Assembly (NCBI RefSeq): GCF_001509485.1
Contig: NZ_LLZI01000058.1
Span: forward strand, 1-10,668
Length of the DNA: 10,668 nt
From: Streptomyces sp. NRRL F-4489
GTDB taxonomy: Bacteria; Actinomycetota; Actinomycetes; Streptomycetales; Streptomycetaceae
Reading direction: 5' to 3'
Numbering within the stretch: the stretch's first letter is position 1; the number at the start of each line of letters is the position of its first letter. The position numbers and the translations under genes are program-made. Of this stretch, positions 8,203 through 10,668 are shown piece after piece. Under the pieces are notes generated by a model. The model had not been told where the DNA came from. It was given only the letters and a program-made list of their open reading frames with translations, and searched no databases.

Positions 8203-8295
8203 AAGGGGATAGCCATGTCCGCCACGCGCTCGGCCCGTAGCAGCTCGACTTGCCGCCGTGGGTGCGGCCGACGTCGCCTACCGCATACCGAGTGA
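8203..8295 (+). promoter_or_regulatory. Strong ribosome-binding site with a 26-codon reading frame before the ATPase gene
   Basis: AAGGGGA at 8203-8209 is placed 5 bases before an ATG at 8215, a better initiation signal than anything before the ATPase GTG at 8258. The frame from 8215 runs only 26 codons (opening MSATRSARSSS) and stops at 8293-8295, overlapping the ATPase start. Either this is a leader peptide that couples translation, or a single-base change near 8235-8250 has separated the ATPase from its true start. Confidence 0.45.
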
Positions 8296-8662
8296 GCCCC
8301 GTAGCGCGGGGTGGGTGCGCGGGGAGTTGCGGCGGCAGCTGCGGAAGTGGGGCATCGGGGGCGAACTCGTATGTGTCGCAGAGCTGTTGGTGACCGAGTT
8401 GGTTGCCAACGCAGTGCGGGCGCAGGCGGGGAGCGGTGCGGCCTGGGTCGGCGTCCGGTTCGTGGTCGCGGGTGGACGGCTGCGGCTGGAAGTGCGCGAC
8501 GGGAGTGCGGAGGTGCCGGTGGTGAAGGACGAGGTGGAGGAGGACGCGGAATGCGGTCGTGGGCTGGTGCTCGTGGACGCCTTGGCAGGTGGTTGGGGCG
8601 TGGAAGCGGACGGCATCGGAAAGGTCGTCTGGGCCGAGTTGGCCGTGGTGGGGGCGGTGTGA
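8258..8662 (+). CDS. ATP-binding protein, RsbW-like (GHKL/HATPase_c) anti-sigma-type regulator
   Basis: 134 residues from the GTG at 8258. It has the compact GHKL ATPase fold of RsbW/SpoIIAB-like proteins: the N box ELLVTELVANAV at 42-53 with N51, the D-x-G-type strand LRLEVRDGSAE around D81, and the G-rich lid GRGLVLVDALAGGWGVE at 100-116, ending VVWAELAV. Such proteins bind or phosphorylate anti-sigma antagonists, or act as orphan regulators in streptomycetes. They often lie beside WhiJ-like/DUF397 pairs, as here. The stop overlaps the next GTG by four bases (GTGA at 8659-8662). No ribosome-binding site precedes 8258, and the same frame is open back to 8213 without another usual start, so the natural N-terminus may begin at ATG 8215 in another frame. 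Codons favour G in the third position, unlike the C-ending codons of geosmin synthase. Confidence 0.82.
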   Translation: MGAADVAYRIPSEPRSAGWVRGELRRQLRKWGIGGELVCVAELLVTELVANAVRAQAGSGAAWVGVRFVVAGGRLRLEVRDGSAEVPVVKDEVEEDAECGRGLVLVDALAGGWGVEADGIGKVVWAELAVVGAV

Positions 8663-8971
8663 GGTACCGGGCGGAGGTGACGGTGCGGTGTCCGGACGGG
8701 GTGGCGATCGGGCTCGGCGGGCTGGCCTCGTCCTCGCCGCGCCGGGCCGTGGGCTGGGTGCGGCGGCGGGCGCTGGCACGTGGCGGAGCAGTTGGGGGTC
8801 CCGTACGAGGGCGGGGTGCGGGCCTGGATGGAGGGGTTAGGGGAGTTCGACGGGGCGGTGGCTGCGCTGGTCGGCGGAAGTGCCGTGGCGCTGACGGTGG
8901 TTGACGGGGACGGGTGCGCGTACGCGTTGGTGGCGCGGCCGGTCGTCGCGGAGCTGGAGGCGGCGGCGTGA
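8659..8971 (+). pseudogene. Small unknown protein gene, apparently frameshifted
   Basis: The frame from GTG 8659, coupled to the ATPase stop, reads VRYRAEVTVRCPDG and VGWVRRRALA as plausible protein up to about 8778, then turns into Arg/Gly-rich sequence ending near 8904. A second frame, one base over, takes over exactly there (from about 8780) with VAEQLGVPYEGGVRAWMEG, FDGAVAALVGGSAVALTV and ARPVVAELEAAA, ending in TGA at 8969-8971. Joined, these give one smooth protein of about 103 residues. One surplus base (or two missing) around 8779 is the simplest explanation. The alternatives are two overlapping genes, 8659-8904 and 8780-8971, or programmed frameshifting. The TGA overlaps the next GTG, which supports the second frame as the true end. 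I do not recognise the family. Confidence 0.65.
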
Positions 8972-9303
8972 CGCGGGGGCTGAGCCTGGGGACGCCGGGG
9001 ATCTGGTGCGAGCGGGTGGTGTACCGGTCGCCGGACGCGGACGCGGATGCCGTCGCGTCGTGGGTGACGCTCGCGGTGGACAGTCCGGTGCGGGCGGCGC
9101 GGGCGATCGGGGCGGACGCGCGGCGGATGGCCGGCGGGTTGCCCGGGCGGGCGCGGCGGCGGGCCCTGTGGGAGGTGGAGGGCGGCGGGCGCGTAGGGGC
9201 CGTGGCCGCGTTGCACCGGGGAGAGCCGTGCGGGCTGGCGCTCGACTGCGGTGGGGTGTGGGTGGAGTGGTCCGCCCGGCCGGTGCTTTTCTGGCGGTGG
9301 TGA
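8968..9303 (+). CDS. Small protein of unknown function, last gene of the ATPase operon
   Basis: 111 residues from the GTG at 8968, which overlaps the preceding TGA as GTGA. It opens VTRGLSLGTPGIWCERVVYR, has an Ala/Arg-rich middle with ADARRMAGGLPGRARRRAL, and ends with GGVWVEWSARPVLFWRW, a pattern of alternating strands and one basic helix. There is no signal peptide. A GTG further upstream in the frame would overlap the previous gene by more and is less likely. The protein is unrecognised; tight coupling to the ATPase operon implies a shared role. Confidence 0.6.
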   Translation: MTRGLSLGTPGIWCERVVYRSPDADADAVASWVTLAVDSPVRAARAIGADARRMAGGLPGRARRRALWEVEGGGRVGAVAALHRGEPCGLALDCGGVWVEWSARPVLFWRW

Positions 9304-9406
9304 GTCGCACGGGGGCCCGGTGCCCGTTGGACGGGGCTGAGGGGTCGGTGGGGTTCGGCCGGCCGTTGCGGGCGCCGGGCGGGTAGCGGGTGCCTGGTGG
9401 TTGGGG

Positions 9407-9438
9407 CGGGGGGGGCGGCCTGCTTTCCGCCCACCCCG
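9407..9438. terminator. GC-rich hairpin between convergent genes
   Basis: GGGCGG (9413-9418) pairs with CCGCCC (9427-9432) around an 8-base loop. After one G/A mismatch, the stem continues with CGGGG (9407-9411) against CCCCG (9434-9438). It lies between the convergent ends at 9303 and 9495, so it may terminate transcripts from both sides. There is no T-run. Nothing else is evident in 9304-9494. Confidence 0.4.
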
Positions 9439-9494
9439 GGGCAGCGGGCGGGAGCCTCCGCGTCGCTGCCGGTCCAACCGGCCGGTGCCGGTGG

Positions 9495-10668
9495 TCAGTT
9501 GGGGCGTCGGGATGCCAGGCGGGCCAGGAGCCGGGCCCGGTGGCCCTCGTTGCGGGCGAGTTCGATGGCGGTCCAGGCGAGGGCTAGGCCGCCGTCGAGG
9601 AGGGCGCGGTCGGCGCCGGGGGTGGTGCCGTGGCGGGTGAAGTCGGGGTTGTGCATGAGGGCGCCGGCGGAGTCGTAGCCGATCATGGGGTGGATGGTGG
9701 GGATGAGGTGCGAGACGTTGCCCATGTCGGTGGAGCCGCCGCGCAGGGACGGGTCGCGGGGCGGGACGGTGCGGCCCAGGGCGGTCGCGGCGGCGGCGTA
9801 GAGGGCGGACATCTCCGCGTCCTGGCGGAGGTCGGCGTAGTCGTTGCCGACCGGGGTGAGGGTCAGTTCGGCGCCGGTGGCCAGCGCGCCGGCCTCGAAG
9901 CAGGCGCGGATACGGGACTGGAGTTCGCGCAGGTCGGCGAGGGTTTCGGCGCGGCAGTCGTAGGACGCGGTGGTGCGGCCGGGGATGACGTTGGACGCTT
10001 CGCCGCCGGAGGTGGTGATGCCGTGGACGGCGCCGCCGGGGACCATCTGCTGGCGGTGGGCGGCGATCGCGACCTGGGCGATCATCAGGGCGTCGGCGGC
10101 GTTGACGCCGCGGTGCGGGGCGGCCGCGGCGTGCGCGGTGCGGCCGGCGTAGGCGACCTCCCAGCTGCTGATGGCCAGGGACGTCATGCCGATGGCGTCG
10201 GTCGGGGCGGCGTGCACCATCATCGCGGCCGCCACGTCGTCGAAGGCGCCGCCGCGCAGCAGGTCCACCTTGCCGCCGCCGGACTCCTCGGCGGGGGTGC
10301 CGATCAGCTTGACGGTGAGGCCGAGTTCGTCCGCCACGGGCGCGAGGGCGAGGGCGGCGGCGGTGGCCGCGGCGCCGTTGACGTTGTGGCCGCAGGCGTG
10401 GCCGATGCCGGGCAGCGCGTCGTACTCCGCGCAGACGCCGATCACCAGGTCGCCGGAGCCGGCGGTGGCGGTGAACGCGGTGGGCAGATCGCAGACGCCG
10501 CGGACGACGTCGAAGCCGGCCCGTTCGGCGAGGTCGGCGATCTTGCGGGCGGAGCGGTGCTCCTCGTAGGCGAGTTCGGGCTCGGCGTGGAGGCTGTGGC
10601 TGAGGGCTATGAGGTCGTCGCGGTGGGTGGTGAGGGTGGTGCGGGAGAGGTGGTGGAGGGGGGTGAGG
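9495..10668 (-). CDS. M20-family amidohydrolase/metallopeptidase (partial at its N-terminus)
   Basis: The reading frame is open to the right edge of the window and gives 390 codons; the start lies beyond 10668, and probably only a short N-terminal part is missing. M20D-type features, numbered in the visible fragment: HSLHAEPELAYEE near 24-36, EYDALPGIGHACGHN at 81-95 (C92 and H94 as likely metal ligands), GTPAEE at 123-128 (catalytic base and metal ligand glutamates), and MVHAAP with H152. The dimerisation (lid) domain follows, then a C-terminal STDMGNVSH and GALMHNP. Family members hydrolyse amide bonds of N-acyl amino acids or dipeptides with a two-zinc centre in the cytosol. Overall similarity is to the AbgB/PM20D2-like branch, but the substrate cannot be read from sequence. 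It is convergent with the ATPase operon and unrelated to it. All key residues that are visible appear intact. Confidence 0.9.
   Translation of the reverse strand, partial: LTPLHHLSRTTLTTHRDDLIALSHSLHAEPELAYEEHRSARKIADLAERAGFDVVRGVCDLPTAFTATAGSGDLVIGVCAEYDALPGIGHACGHNVNGAAATAAALALAPVADELGLTVKLIGTPAEESGGGKVDLLRGGAFDDVAAAMMVHAAPTDAIGMTSLAISSWEVAYAGRTAHAAAAPHRGVNAADALMIAQVAIAAHRQQMVPGGAVHGITTSGGEASNVIPGRTTASYDCRAETLADLRELQSRIRACFEAGALATGAELTLTPVGNDYADLRQDAEMSALYAAAATALGRTVPPRDPSLRGGSTDMGNVSHLIPTIHPMIGYDSAGALMHNPDFTRHGTTPGADRALLDGGLALAWTAIELARNEGHRARLLARLASRRPN

Noticed and set aside
8076..9477. Long minus-strand frames (452 and 399 codons) opposite the ATPase operon
   Set aside because: Pro/Arg/Thr-rich shadow translation; the plus strand carries a clear GHKL ATPase and coupled small genes.

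Overview
The window has the marks of a Streptomyces-type actinomycete chromosome: very high GC, GTG starts, GC-rich third codon positions, a geosmin synthase, and several proteins of the WhiJ/Scr1-like helix-turn-helix (DUF5753), DUF397 and DUF6879 families, which are largely actinobacterial. No tRNA, rRNA, CRISPR array, insertion sequence or integrase was seen.

Layout. (1) 211-2706 (+): a two-domain geosmin synthase with a proline/alanine/histidine-rich N-terminal extension. (2) 2707-3953: a decayed regulatory cassette. It holds possible remnants of small genes, one intact DUF6879 gene (3112-3639), and a helix-turn-helix/DUF5753 gene reduced to its two ends by a large internal deletion (3664-3953). 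(3) 4136-4888 (-): a secreted lipoprotein of unknown function, with a terminator-like hairpin just after its stop and a clean inverted repeat upstream of its start. (4) 5026-7145 (-): a compact, relatively AT-rich group. In transcription order it reads DUF397 (7145-6951), a 68-residue protein (6840-6634), DUF6879 (6650-6120), helix-turn-helix/DUF5753 (6123-5293), and a 67-residue Cys/His protein (5229-5026). The middle genes overlap by 17 and 4 bases. (5) 7174-8025 (-): a second intact helix-turn-helix/DUF5753 gene, 28 bases upstream of the DUF397 gene and probably its regulator partner. (6) 8258-9303 (+): divergent from the regulator, an RsbW-like GHKL ATPase followed by two small unknown genes joined by 4-base GTGA overlaps. 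The middle gene is frameshifted and the ATPase start looks disturbed. (7) 9495-10668 (-): an M20-family amidohydrolase that runs off the window.

Working model. Regions 2 to 6 form a cluster of the whiJ/abaA-like regulatory type: an XRE-DUF5753 regulator with a small DUF397 partner, divergent from an anti-sigma-like ATPase across a 232-base region with nested dyads, plus a second family of cassettes built on DUF6879 with DUF5753. One DUF6879 cassette is intact and one is broken. This arrangement could be a toxin-antitoxin-like or developmental signalling module; that function is inference. The most interesting points are the intact versus decayed DUF6879 cassettes, a 17-base repeat linking the intact cassette to a site beside the decayed one, the operator-like dyads, and two apparent frameshifts in the ATPase operon.
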